Shown here in pieces: positions 16,511-24,600 of a stretch of 32,225 nucleotides of DNA. Source of the DNA: an uncultured Saprospiraceae bacterium (GTDB lineage: Bacteria; Bacteroidota; Bacteroidia; Chitinophagales; Saprospiraceae); NCBI GenBank assembly GCA_937967615.1, contig CALCMJ010000117.1, positions 1-32,225 on the forward strand, written 5' to 3'. The position numbers and the translations under genes were made by a program. The notes below the pieces were generated by a model that saw only the letters and a program-made list of their open reading frames with translations, was not told the origin of the DNA and searched no databases. How positions within the stretch are numbered: position 1 is the first letter of the stretch; the number at the start of each line of letters is the position of its first letter.

Positions 16511-17005
16511 ATGAAGAACTTTATACTCGTAAGACATGCTAAATCCTCATGGGATTTTCCCAACTTAAAGGATATTGATAGACCTTTAAATGCACGTGGA
16601 AAGAGAGATGCTCCTAAAATGGCTATGCTTCTCAAGGGAATTGTCCCTAAAATTGACATTATATATGCAAGTCCTGGTAAAAGAGCACATGATACCGCAA
16701 TTGCGTTTTCTGAAGCGTATGATATTGATAAAAAGGATATTTCAATAGAAACAAATCTCTATTTCGGCTCAGAAACTGATATTATGGACATTATTCAAGC
16801 TAGCCCAGAAGAAGCTGACACAATTGCTATGTACAGCCATAATCCTACTAGCACTTATTTTGTGAACAGTTTTGATGGGATGGTTCTTGATAATCTCCCT
16901 ACTTGCGGTATTGCTATTTTTGAATCAAGTGTAGATAATTGGAAAGAGGTGAATTATGAGAATTCTAAAGTAATAAAGATTTTAAGACCTAAATTTGACC
17001 TGTGA
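16511..17005 (+). CDS. SixA-like phosphohistidine phosphatase, histidine phosphatase family
   Basis: A 164-residue single-domain enzyme of the phosphoglycerate-mutase/histidine-phosphatase superfamily. Start at ATG 16511, directly before KNFILVRHAKSSW; the frame extends upstream to a TTG at 16475 but adds nothing conserved. The active-site pair RH is Arg8-His9; further features are the DRPLNARGKRDA loop, the YASPGKRAHDTA motif and the second catalytic His in MYSHNPT. SixA proteins remove phosphate from phospho-His domains of signalling proteins, and some relatives act on small molecules, so the substrate is not fixed. The stop overlaps the next gene by four bases (GTGA), indicating coupling to the lipoprotein gene. 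Confidence 0.88.
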   Translation: MKNFILVRHAKSSWDFPNLKDIDRPLNARGKRDAPKMAMLLKGIVPKIDIIYASPGKRAHDTAIAFSEAYDIDKKDISIETNLYFGSETDIMDIIQASPEEADTIAMYSHNPTSTYFVNSFDGMVLDNLPTCGIAIFESSVDNWKEVNYENSKVIKILRPKFDL

Positions 17006-17427
17006 AAATTTCTTACCTTTTCTTACTGGCCTTCTTTTTCCTTACATCTTGCAAGCAAGAGACAAAATTTGAACCTAGTATTCCTGAAGCCGAATTGAAA
17101 GCAATTTTCAAAGACATTGTTATTGCATCCCAGGCTATTCAATTATATGCTGTGCCAAATCAGGATAGTGTTCGTAATCTTTTTATGAATCAGATTTCAA
17201 AAATACACAAGATTCCACGAGAAGAAATTGAGGCAAACATTGAAATGTTAAAGGCAAATGAAGAATTATTCCTAATGTATTGTGATTCAGTGTCTGTGGA
17301 ACTTTTAAGTCAGGACAAAAACTTCCAGTACGGTCAAAAGAACAAAAAAGAGAATAAAGAAGTTGACCAGAAGGAAGAAGCAATCAAGAAAGAGATTATT
17401 AGTAAGAAGAAAGGAACAAAGAATTAA
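17002..17427 (+). CDS. DUF4296-like small lipoprotein
   Basis: A 141-residue protein starting with GTG at 17002, overlapping the stop of the SixA-like gene by four bases. The signal KISYLFLLAFFFLTSC gives a lipidated Cys17. Residues about 30-100 are helical (ELKAIFKDIVIASQAIQLYA, then DSVRNLFMNQISKIHKIPREEIEAN), matching the DUF4296 type widely found as a short lipoprotein in Bacteroidota; the C-terminus is a highly charged Lys/Glu tail (about 105-141). No catalytic residues are evident. The role is unknown; the setting between a phosphohistidine phosphatase and a two-component pair suggests, but does not show, a link to signalling. Confidence 0.75.
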   Translation: MKISYLFLLAFFFLTSCKQETKFEPSIPEAELKAIFKDIVIASQAIQLYAVPNQDSVRNLFMNQISKIHKIPREEIEANIEMLKANEELFLMYCDSVSVELLSQDKNFQYGQKNKKENKEVDQKEEAIKKEIISKKKGTKN

Positions 17428-17478
17428 CCTTAAGTTAATCTTGGCAAAAGGTGTTGATTCAAATTTTGTCGCAACTTT

Positions 17479-18183
17479 ATGTCTCAAAAAATATTATTGA
17501 TGCTCAGGCCTAAAATTTTAATAGTAGATGATGAAGAAGATATCTTGGAGCTTCTCAAGTATAATCTTGAGCAAGAAGACTATGATGTTGAGATAGCAAT
17601 TAATGGTATGGAAGGCATTAGAAAGGCCAAATCATTTATGCCTCACTTAATTATTTTGGATATCATGATGCCTGGAATGGATGGTATTGAAGTTTGTCAA
17701 ACCCTGCGTAAGAATGAAGATTTTGATAATACTTTGATCAGCTTTTTAACTGCAAGGTCGGAATCGTTTACTCAAATATCTGCACTAGACGGAGGAGGAG
17801 ATGATTATATCACCAAGCCGGTAAAACCCAATGTCCTTAAAAGTCGCATAAAAGCATTATTAAGACGCCACCGTATATTTGCGAATTCAAATCAAGAAAA
17901 CACTCAAGTTTTTGGTGATCTGAAAATACTTTATGATGAATTTACTATTGAGATTGATGGAAAATCGCTAGTATTACCGAGAAAGGAATTTGAACTTTTA
18001 AAACTGCTGGTTTCAAAGCCTGGAAAAGTATTTAAGCGTACCTCTATTTTAAACAAAGTTTGGGGCGATTCAGTTATCGTAGGTGATAGAACTATAGATG
18101 TACATATCAGAAAACTGAGAGAGAAAATAGGCGCTGAATTTATCCAAACTCTAAAAGGGGTTGGATACAAATTTGATTTTTAA
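17479..18183 (+). CDS. OmpR/PhoB-type response regulator
   Basis: A 234-residue transcription regulator. The receiver domain (about 11-125) has the acidic pair in VDDEEDI, the phospho-acceptor Asp61 in LIILDIMMPGMDG, the Thr in SFLTARS and the Lys in DDYITKP. A winged-helix DNA-binding domain (about 140-234) follows, with LPRKEFELLKLL, GDRTIDVHIRKLREKIG and the GVGYKF end. A second ATG seven codons downstream (17500, just before LRPKILIVDDE) is a plausible alternative start. The kinase gene begins four bases after the stop, so the two form a two-component system. PhoB/PhoR-like by architecture, but phosphate regulation is not shown by the sequence. Confidence 0.93.
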   Translation: MSQKILLMLRPKILIVDDEEDILELLKYNLEQEDYDVEIAINGMEGIRKAKSFMPHLIILDIMMPGMDGIEVCQTLRKNEDFDNTLISFLTARSESFTQISALDGGGDDYITKPVKPNVLKSRIKALLRRHRIFANSNQENTQVFGDLKILYDEFTIEIDGKSLVLPRKEFELLKLLVSKPGKVFKRTSILNKVWGDSVIVGDRTIDVHIRKLREKIGAEFIQTLKGVGYKFDF

Positions 18184-18186
18184 GTT

Positions 18187-19227
18187 TTGGATAGAAATTT
18201 TACAATAAAGCAGGTTTCAATTTTTGTTAGCTTCTTAATTTTGCTGATCAATATTATTGTTTTAGCAGTCTTATTCTTCCTCAATAAAATAGATCTAACT
18301 TATCAATCAGTTATACTTGCAATATTTGTCAGTGGCCTCATCTCATATTTCACAATACGTGTCTTATTAGAAAACTATATTCTTAGTAAAATCAAACTCA
18401 TTTATCAGATTATTGGTAAGTCAAAGACAAATGACCAGACTAAAGAGATCGATAAATTTACAACGCTTGAAATGGTAGGAGAAGAGGTGAGTGAATGGGC
18501 TGATGACAAAGAGAAACAAATTCAGTCTTTTAAAGAATTAGAAGATTATCGCAAAAACTACGTTGGCACAATTTCTCATGAATTGAAAACTCCATTGTTT
18601 ACTGTCCAAGGCTTTGTGCATACTTTATTAGAAGGGGGTTTGTACGATGAGAAGGTAAATATGAAATATTTGCAAAGGGCCATGAATAACTTAGACAGAC
18701 TTAAATTTATTGTGGATGATCTTGAATTGATAAATAAACTGGAGTCTGGTAAGGTGTATTTAGAAATTGCAAATTTTGATGTAAAAAAACTAGTTGAAGA
18801 AGTGTTTCTTGATATGGAAAACCATCTCAAAGAAACCGGTTCAGTCCTTAAAATAAACCCTGAAGCAGATAAAGCATATGTTGTGCAGGGGGATAGAGAA
18901 AACATTAGACAGGTGCTTCATAATTTAATTGTTAATTCAATTAAGTATGGCAAGGAAAATGGAAGTATTGAAGTCTCATTTTTTGATCTGGATGATACCG
19001 TTTTAGTTGAAGTAAGTGATGATGGTATTGGAATTGGGAAAGAACACATAAACCATGTTTTTGACAGGTTCTATAGAGTAGATCCTAGTCGTTCCAGAGC
19101 TCAGGGTGGATCTGGCTTAGGCCTTTCTATTGTTAAGCATATAATTGAAGCCCACAAGCAAGCTATCAACATAAGGAGTAATGTAGGTGAGGGTACTACA
19201 TTCGGTTTCACTCTGAAAAAAATATAA
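18187..19227 (+). CDS. Sensor histidine kinase, partner of the adjacent response regulator
   Basis: A 346-residue membrane kinase starting with TTG at 18187, four bases after the regulator stop codon. Two membrane helices (about 11-32 and 40-60) are joined by only about seven residues, so there is almost no extracytoplasmic sensor. A linker to about residue 115 leads to the H-box NYVGTISHELKTPL with phospho-acceptor His131, then the ATPase domain: N-box NLIVNSIKYG, G1 DDGIGIG, F-box FDRFYRVD and G2 GGSGLGLSIVKH. All catalytic boxes are intact. The layout resembles PhoR-like kinases that respond to other membrane proteins rather than to a ligand; that is inference. The stop is nine bases from the convergent M23 peptidase gene. 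Confidence 0.93.
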   Translation: MDRNFTIKQVSIFVSFLILLINIIVLAVLFFLNKIDLTYQSVILAIFVSGLISYFTIRVLLENYILSKIKLIYQIIGKSKTNDQTKEIDKFTTLEMVGEEVSEWADDKEKQIQSFKELEDYRKNYVGTISHELKTPLFTVQGFVHTLLEGGLYDEKVNMKYLQRAMNNLDRLKFIVDDLELINKLESGKVYLEIANFDVKKLVEEVFLDMENHLKETGSVLKINPEADKAYVVQGDRENIRQVLHNLIVNSIKYGKENGSIEVSFFDLDDTVLVEVSDDGIGIGKEHINHVFDRFYRVDPSRSRAQGGSGLGLSIVKHIIEAHKQAINIRSNVGEGTTFGFTLKKI

Positions 19228-19236
19228 AATTAGAGC

Positions 19237-20508
19237 TTAAGTTGCAGGATTACTTATAAGTTGAACTTCACCTCTAGTTAGTTCAATGATCATGCTATCT
19301 CTAATAGATTCAAACAATGGCATTTCATCTTCACTCATAGGTTTTGCCGGTGGAAAATTTTCTCTGAGATGATTAATTTGCTTACCGTTTTTCCAGAATC
19401 TAAAACAAACATGTGGCCCTGTCGCTAAACCAGTTGATCCTACATATCCAATAGTTTGTCCCTGTTTAACGGATTTTCCTTTACGTATGCCTTTGGCAAA
19501 TTTTGACATATGTAAGTATTGTGTTTTGTAAGTTTTTCCGTGTTTAATCTTTACATACTTTCCATTATTCTTGGTATAGCTAGCAAGCTCAATTACTCCA
19601 TCAGCAACACTGTGAATAGGAGTACCATGCGAAGCGGCGTAGTCAGTTCCTAAATGAGGGATTCTACGTTTTTTTATAGGATGAAATCTGTTTCGGTTAA
19701 ATCGACTAGATATCCTAGAATATTTTACGGGCGCTCTTAAAAAGTTACCCTTTGTTGGTCTGCCTTCAAAATCATAAAATCCTTCATACTTGTCATTCTC
19801 ATAATAGATTGAGTAATGCCTTCCTTGATCATTCTGGTAATATGCGGCCAAGATGTTTCCATAAGAAATGAATTCTCCGTCTATGATTCTTTTTTCGTAA
19901 ATTAATTTATATCTGTCGCCTTTTTGAGTGTAGTAGAAATCTACTTTAGAGGCAAACGCATCTTCCATTTTATCAATGAGGGTAGCTTTGTGTCCATTGT
20001 CGATCATAGATGCCCATAAAGAACTTTTAATTTCACCTACAAGCGTATCCATTTCAATAGTAAATTCGTTTTCAATTATTTCTACCTGCATTGAATCTAA
20101 AAGGTTGTACTTGATATATCTAAATGGATCTGGTTGATATATCATACAAAATGGATTGGAGCAACTATCCTGAGCTATAAATGTTAGATTCTTTCCTGCT
20201 CTTAAGTGACGAACGCTAAAAACATTTTTTGCGGATTCTTCTAATTTTGCAATTTCCGAGTAACTAAAAACATATGTTTCTAATATGTCAGCAAGAAATT
20301 GATTTGGAAGGATCTTAAGTTTATCAAAGTGATGATTTTCCTGACTATAGCCAAAAAGAGGCTTAAGTTCTTTTTTAGTTTCTATATTATTATTGACTTC
20401 TGGGGAGGGGTTTTCCTTTTTTAAAAAGAAATTCAAGGAAAGTCCTATAAAAATGATTGTAAATGCCCCAATTAGGAGGTCAATGAACAGATTTTCTCTC
20501 TTTATCAT
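19237..20508 (-). CDS. M23-family (LytM-like) peptidase with an atypical zinc ligand
   Basis: A 423-residue envelope protein with one N-terminal membrane anchor (about 8-29) and a long extracytoplasmic part. Residues about 55-260 form the OapA/LysM-like linker region seen in Bacteroidota M23 proteins; the C-terminal peptidase (about 265-400) carries HLGTDYA (His285, Asp289), YLHMS (His333) and GPHVCFRF (His366, Cys368). In LytM the ligand set is His-Asp-His and the last motif is HxH; here its second His is Cys368. I recall GPHVC as common in this clade, so the enzyme may still bind zinc through Cys, though activity is unproven. It should act on peptidoglycan cross-links or crosslink-derived peptides. 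It converges with the histidine kinase gene. Confidence 0.88.
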   Translation of the reverse strand: MIKRENLFIDLLIGAFTIIFIGLSLNFFLKKENPSPEVNNNIETKKELKPLFGYSQENHHFDKLKILPNQFLADILETYVFSYSEIAKLEESAKNVFSVRHLRAGKNLTFIAQDSCSNPFCMIYQPDPFRYIKYNLLDSMQVEIIENEFTIEMDTLVGEIKSSLWASMIDNGHKATLIDKMEDAFASKVDFYYTQKGDRYKLIYEKRIIDGEFISYGNILAAYYQNDQGRHYSIYYENDKYEGFYDFEGRPTKGNFLRAPVKYSRISSRFNRNRFHPIKKRRIPHLGTDYAASHGTPIHSVADGVIELASYTKNNGKYVKIKHGKTYKTQYLHMSKFAKGIRKGKSVKQGQTIGYVGSTGLATGPHVCFRFWKNGKQINHLRENFPPAKPMSEDEMPLFESIRDSMIIELTRGEVQLISNPAT

Positions 20509-20566
20509 TATCGATTCGGAATAAGTGTGTATTTCAGTTTCAAAAAAATTATCGGGGTATCTGTCT

Positions 20567-20598
20567 CAAAAATAAAAACTCTGTGAAATTTAATGCAA
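20567..20598 (-). promoter_or_regulatory. Candidate promoter for the M23 peptidase gene
   Basis: On the minus strand the -7 box TATTTTTG (20574-20567) matches TAnnTTTG exactly and a TTG (20598-20596) lies 21 bases upstream, the spacing expected for Bacteroidota -33/-7 elements. The box lies about 58 bases before the ATG, in the 143-base divergent region shared with folP. Confidence 0.5.
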
Positions 20599-20651
20599 TA
20601 TTTCAGGTGGTAAATATGATATTGTAAAATCTTATATAAATTTAATCACTA

Positions 20652-21500
20652 ATGCTTACTTCACTACAGTACAACGGACTTCATATTGACCTAAGTGTGC
20701 CTAAGACCATGGGCATCGTAAATTTAAATAGTGATTCTTTCTATAAAGGCAGTCAACACGCAACTTTAAGCAGTGTAATTGCATATTTAGACCCTGTATT
20801 GGAAGAAGGTCTTGATATTATTGATTTAGGTGTGTTTTCTAGTAGACCTGGCGCCGCATTAGGGAATGATGCTGAGGAAAATGAGCGACTTATTCCTATT
20901 TTAGAAAAACTTAGAGCCAGATATCCTAATGTATTTATCTCTATTGATACCTATAATTCAAAATTGGTAAAATCTGCCATAGATGCTGGTGCTAACATGA
21001 TAAACGACATTTCAGGTGGTACTTTAGATAATTTCATGTTCGATGTAATTTCAAAAGACAATATTCCATATGTAATGATGCACATGCAAGGGATACCAGG
21101 AAACATGCAGATAAACCCGAGTTATGATAATGTGGTTTTTGAAATACTACAATTTCTTATTTCATCAAAAAGGGAGTTAAATCAAAAAGGAGCAAATCAA
21201 ATAGTAGTTGATCCAGGTTTTGGTTTTGGAAAGTCAGTCAAGCATAATTTTCAATTACTTGATAATTTAAATGTGTTTGATATTTTAGACTTGCCCATAT
21301 TAGTTGGGTTAAGCAGGAAATCGATGATATATAAGAGCATTGATACAAACTCAGACAATGCACTAAATGGAACGACTGCATTACATATGATTGCCCTAGA
21401 AAGAGGTGCAAAAATCTTGAGAGTCCATGATGTCAAAGAGGCAAATGAGGCTATCCAACTTCACAAAGCTTTAATATCAAGTAGGGATGTGGCTGGTTAA
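20652..21500 (+). CDS. folP: Dihydropteroate synthase
   Basis: Joins p-aminobenzoate to 6-hydroxymethyl-dihydropterin pyrophosphate in folate synthesis; the target of sulfonamides. The 282-residue TIM barrel shows MGIVNLNSDSF (20-30), the FSSRPGA loop (62-68), SIDTYN (97-102), MINDISGG (116-123), MMHMQG (142-147), DPGFGFGKS (187-195) and GLSRKSM (219-225). The first motif is unusual: most relatives read NVTPDSF, here NLNSDSF. The ATG at 20652 precedes the barrel directly. It stands alone between divergent M23 and downstream tamB (133-base gap). Confidence 0.95.
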   Translation: MLTSLQYNGLHIDLSVPKTMGIVNLNSDSFYKGSQHATLSSVIAYLDPVLEEGLDIIDLGVFSSRPGAALGNDAEENERLIPILEKLRARYPNVFISIDTYNSKLVKSAIDAGANMINDISGGTLDNFMFDVISKDNIPYVMMHMQGIPGNMQINPSYDNVVFEILQFLISSKRELNQKGANQIVVDPGFGFGKSVKHNFQLLDNLNVFDILDLPILVGLSRKSMIYKSIDTNSDNALNGTTALHMIALERGAKILRVHDVKEANEAIQLHKALISSRDVAG

Positions 21501-21556
21501 AGTTCTATATCATGCACAAGACTTATATATTAAAAGAAAACATAATGTATTATTCG

Positions 21557-21575
21557 GGTTAAAATCAGGTTAAAA
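21557..21575 (+). repeat. Tandem octamer in the tamB upstream region
   Basis: GGTTAAAA occurs at 21557-21564 and again at 21568-21575, an 11-base period (about one helical turn), ending five bases before the -7-like box at 21580-21587. It occupies the place where a -33 element would be expected and may be a regulator site; short repeats this A/T-rich can also arise by chance. Confidence 0.5.
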
Positions 21576-21579
21576 GCCT

Positions 21580-21587
21580 TATTTTTG
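21580..21587 (+). promoter_or_regulatory. Candidate -7 box for tamB
   Basis: TATTTTTG matches the Bacteroidota -7 consensus TAnnTTTG, 47 bases upstream of the tamB ATG. No TTG element is seen at the normal -33 distance. Confidence 0.45.
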
Positions 21588-21633
21588 CACCTTAAAGCTA
21601 GGATATCTAGTTACTTTCTTAGAGATAAACTGA

Positions 21634-24600
21634 ATGCATTTGGCAGATATTAAAAATACCGCAAAAAAGCCAAGGTCAAAGTTGAAAACACTTTTACTGA
21701 TACTCGCGTTATTTTTACTAATTCTTCCTGTTTTATTATACTTCATTGTACAGATTCCAAGTGTTCAAAACAAAATAGTTGATTGGGCTGCAGTAAAGGC
21801 AAGTGAGCAGCTGAAGATGCATGTAGAAGTAGGAGAAGTGCAGATGGAAGTATTTGGAACTAGCGGACTACAACTTAAGGATGTATATATAATTGACACA
21901 ATCCAAAATGATACGATTTTATCCGTTGGAAGTCTTTCTACTTCACTCACAGAAAACCTAAGATCTTTATTTACGAAAGAATTGCATTCTGACATCATTG
22001 AGCTCAAAGATGTCAGCATTAAAAACAATACCTATGTTGGTGAGAGCTCAGTATTTCAGCGTCTATTTCAGAAGCCTTCAGCATATGAGAAAACGGATGA
22101 AGAAGAAACAGCTTTTCATTTTGATGTCAATAGTCTGATTTTGGATAATGTCGTATACGAAACTTTTGATGAGAACAATGGATCTAGGAATTACTTTAAA
22201 ATTAATAAAGGAAGAATTGATATTGAAAAGATCGACATACCAAATAATCATATCATCCTGACAGAAGTTAATTTGGATACGCCTGAAGCAGTATTGGATT
22301 TGTTCGCTGGGGCAATAGAGAAAGTTGACGAAATAGATGAGGTGCTTGAAGAAACAAAGAAGCCTTTTAGTTTTAATTTTGCAGTGAAAAAACTCAATGT
22401 AAACGATGGAAAATTTCGTTATAAAAATGGAAGCCAAGTTGAGTCATTTAATTTTGACGTACCTCATTTTGACCACAACAATTTTGATATCTCTAAACTT
22501 GATATTTCAATTGATGATCTTAAGGCATCTGATTCTCTAGGTTATTTTGCTGCTCTTAACAAGCTTAGTTTTGCTACAAAGGATGGAAAGAGTCTGGATA
22601 ATTTTTCTACAAAATTTTCTTTAACAAAGAGAGGAGCTTCATTAAAGGATTTAGAATTCAAGACAGATCACTCTCATGTCTCAGATGAAATAACTTTAAA
22701 GTATAGGAATTTTAAATCCTTTGAAGATTTCACAAATAAAGTAATAATCGATGGGCAGTTTGAAGACTCATATATTGCAATTGATGAGCTTGTCTATTTT
22801 ATACCTAAACTTTATAATAGTGCATTTTTTAAACAAAATTATAAAGAGAAACTATATATCAACGGAAGAATACGAGGGAAGATAAACAACTTACGTGGTC
22901 AGGATCTTTCCATAAACTTAGCAGATAAAGTTTTCTTAGAGGGGAATATTGACACTAGAGATATTACGAATGCAGATGATATGCTTATCAATCTAAATCT
23001 CAAAAAGCTAAAGACAAACATCAACGATCTACGTAAGATTATCCCAGGATTTAATCCTCCTGAGAACTTCAATAAGCTAGGATCTTTAGATTTCTCTGGA
23101 CGTTTTGATGGATTCATTTATGATTTTGTAGCATATGGAGAATTAGATACGGATTTAGGAGCGGCAAAATTGGATATGCGTTTAGACTTGAAAGACGGAA
23201 GGGATGGAGCAAAGTATTCCGGAGAATTATTCTTAAATGATTTTGACCTAAGAGAGTGGAGCGATAATCCAGATTTTGACAAAGTAAGTTTATTTACCAA
23301 AGTGTCTGAAGGAGAGGGTTTACGAATTTCCAATGCTGGGGGAGATTTAGATGCTGCAGTAGAATCTTTCACATACAAAGGATATACATATAAAGACTTT
23401 AAAATTAATGGTGCATTGAATGAAAATAAATTCAATGGAAATTTCATTATTCAGAACCAAGACCTAGATCTTAATTTTAATGGTTATGTTGAAAAAGTTG
23501 GAGATAAATTTATTACCGACTTTGAAGCTGAAATAAGGGATCTCGATTTTAAAAAGATAAATCTATCTGAAGAGCAAATTGCTGTAAAAGGGAATTTTAA
23601 TGTGCAGTTAGAAGGTACAAGTGTAAACGATTTTATAGGAAATGGAGAGTTAGGGGATTTTGTCTTATTGTTCAAAGACAGCTTGTATGTTTTTGACACA
23701 CTTTATGTTGATTCTGCTCCAGGAAATGCAAATAATAGGAATGTGATTCTTTCATCAGAAACATTTGCTTTATCTCTTGATGGAAATTTTGATCTTTTGA
23801 AATTACCAGAACTTGCTAAATGGCAGATTGGAAGAAACTATCCATATTATGCTGAGCGTTTAGATATTCCTTCCAATGTTAAACTCTCCAGAGATCAGGA
23901 TTTTAGTTTTAAACTAAACATAGAAGACTCTAGGAATTATTTACAACTTTTAGGACTACCGAATACTAAAGTCAAGAACATGCTCGCCTTTGGTTCCGTA
24001 GATTCTAAAAATGAAATAATTGAAATTGAAAGTGCTTTTGGTAGTATTCAAAAAAATAATGACATAGTCAGAGGAGTAAGTTTTGATGTACTTAATAGAC
24101 GTTCAGAAAACAAGCTACACTTAACTCTTGATTCATTGTATGCTATGAATAAGCTATTTGACCCTATTAACATTGAGGTACAAATGGAAGGAGACACTAT
24201 GCAGTTTTCTTTGGACACAGAAAATCTTGGGGATTCATTGGATCTAGTCCATATTACAGGAGAACTCGCTCCACATAAGGATGGTGTAGTGATCAAGTTT
24301 AATAATGAAGAATGGCGAATGTTCAGTGCTGATTGGGACTTTGCTAAAGGAAATCAAATCGTCTTAGGTAAGAACTATATTGATATCTCAAATTTCATTC
24401 TTACTGATGGAGAACGTAGAATAGTATTTGAGGATTATAAGAATTCAGGCCTAATAGGATACATTGAAAATTTTGATTTTAGAATGATCGATGGCCTCAT
24501 TAATTGGGACAAAGTCAAATTTACTGGGGTAGGAGATGTTATTGTCCATGTATATGATATTTACAAAAAGCCGAAAGCGAAGCTGAATATGAAAGTCCCA

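Noticed and set aside
22078..22437. Minus-strand frames within tamB, such as this 119-codon one
   Set aside because: They are antisense to a continuous 1616-codon gene and show no motifs or plausible starts.
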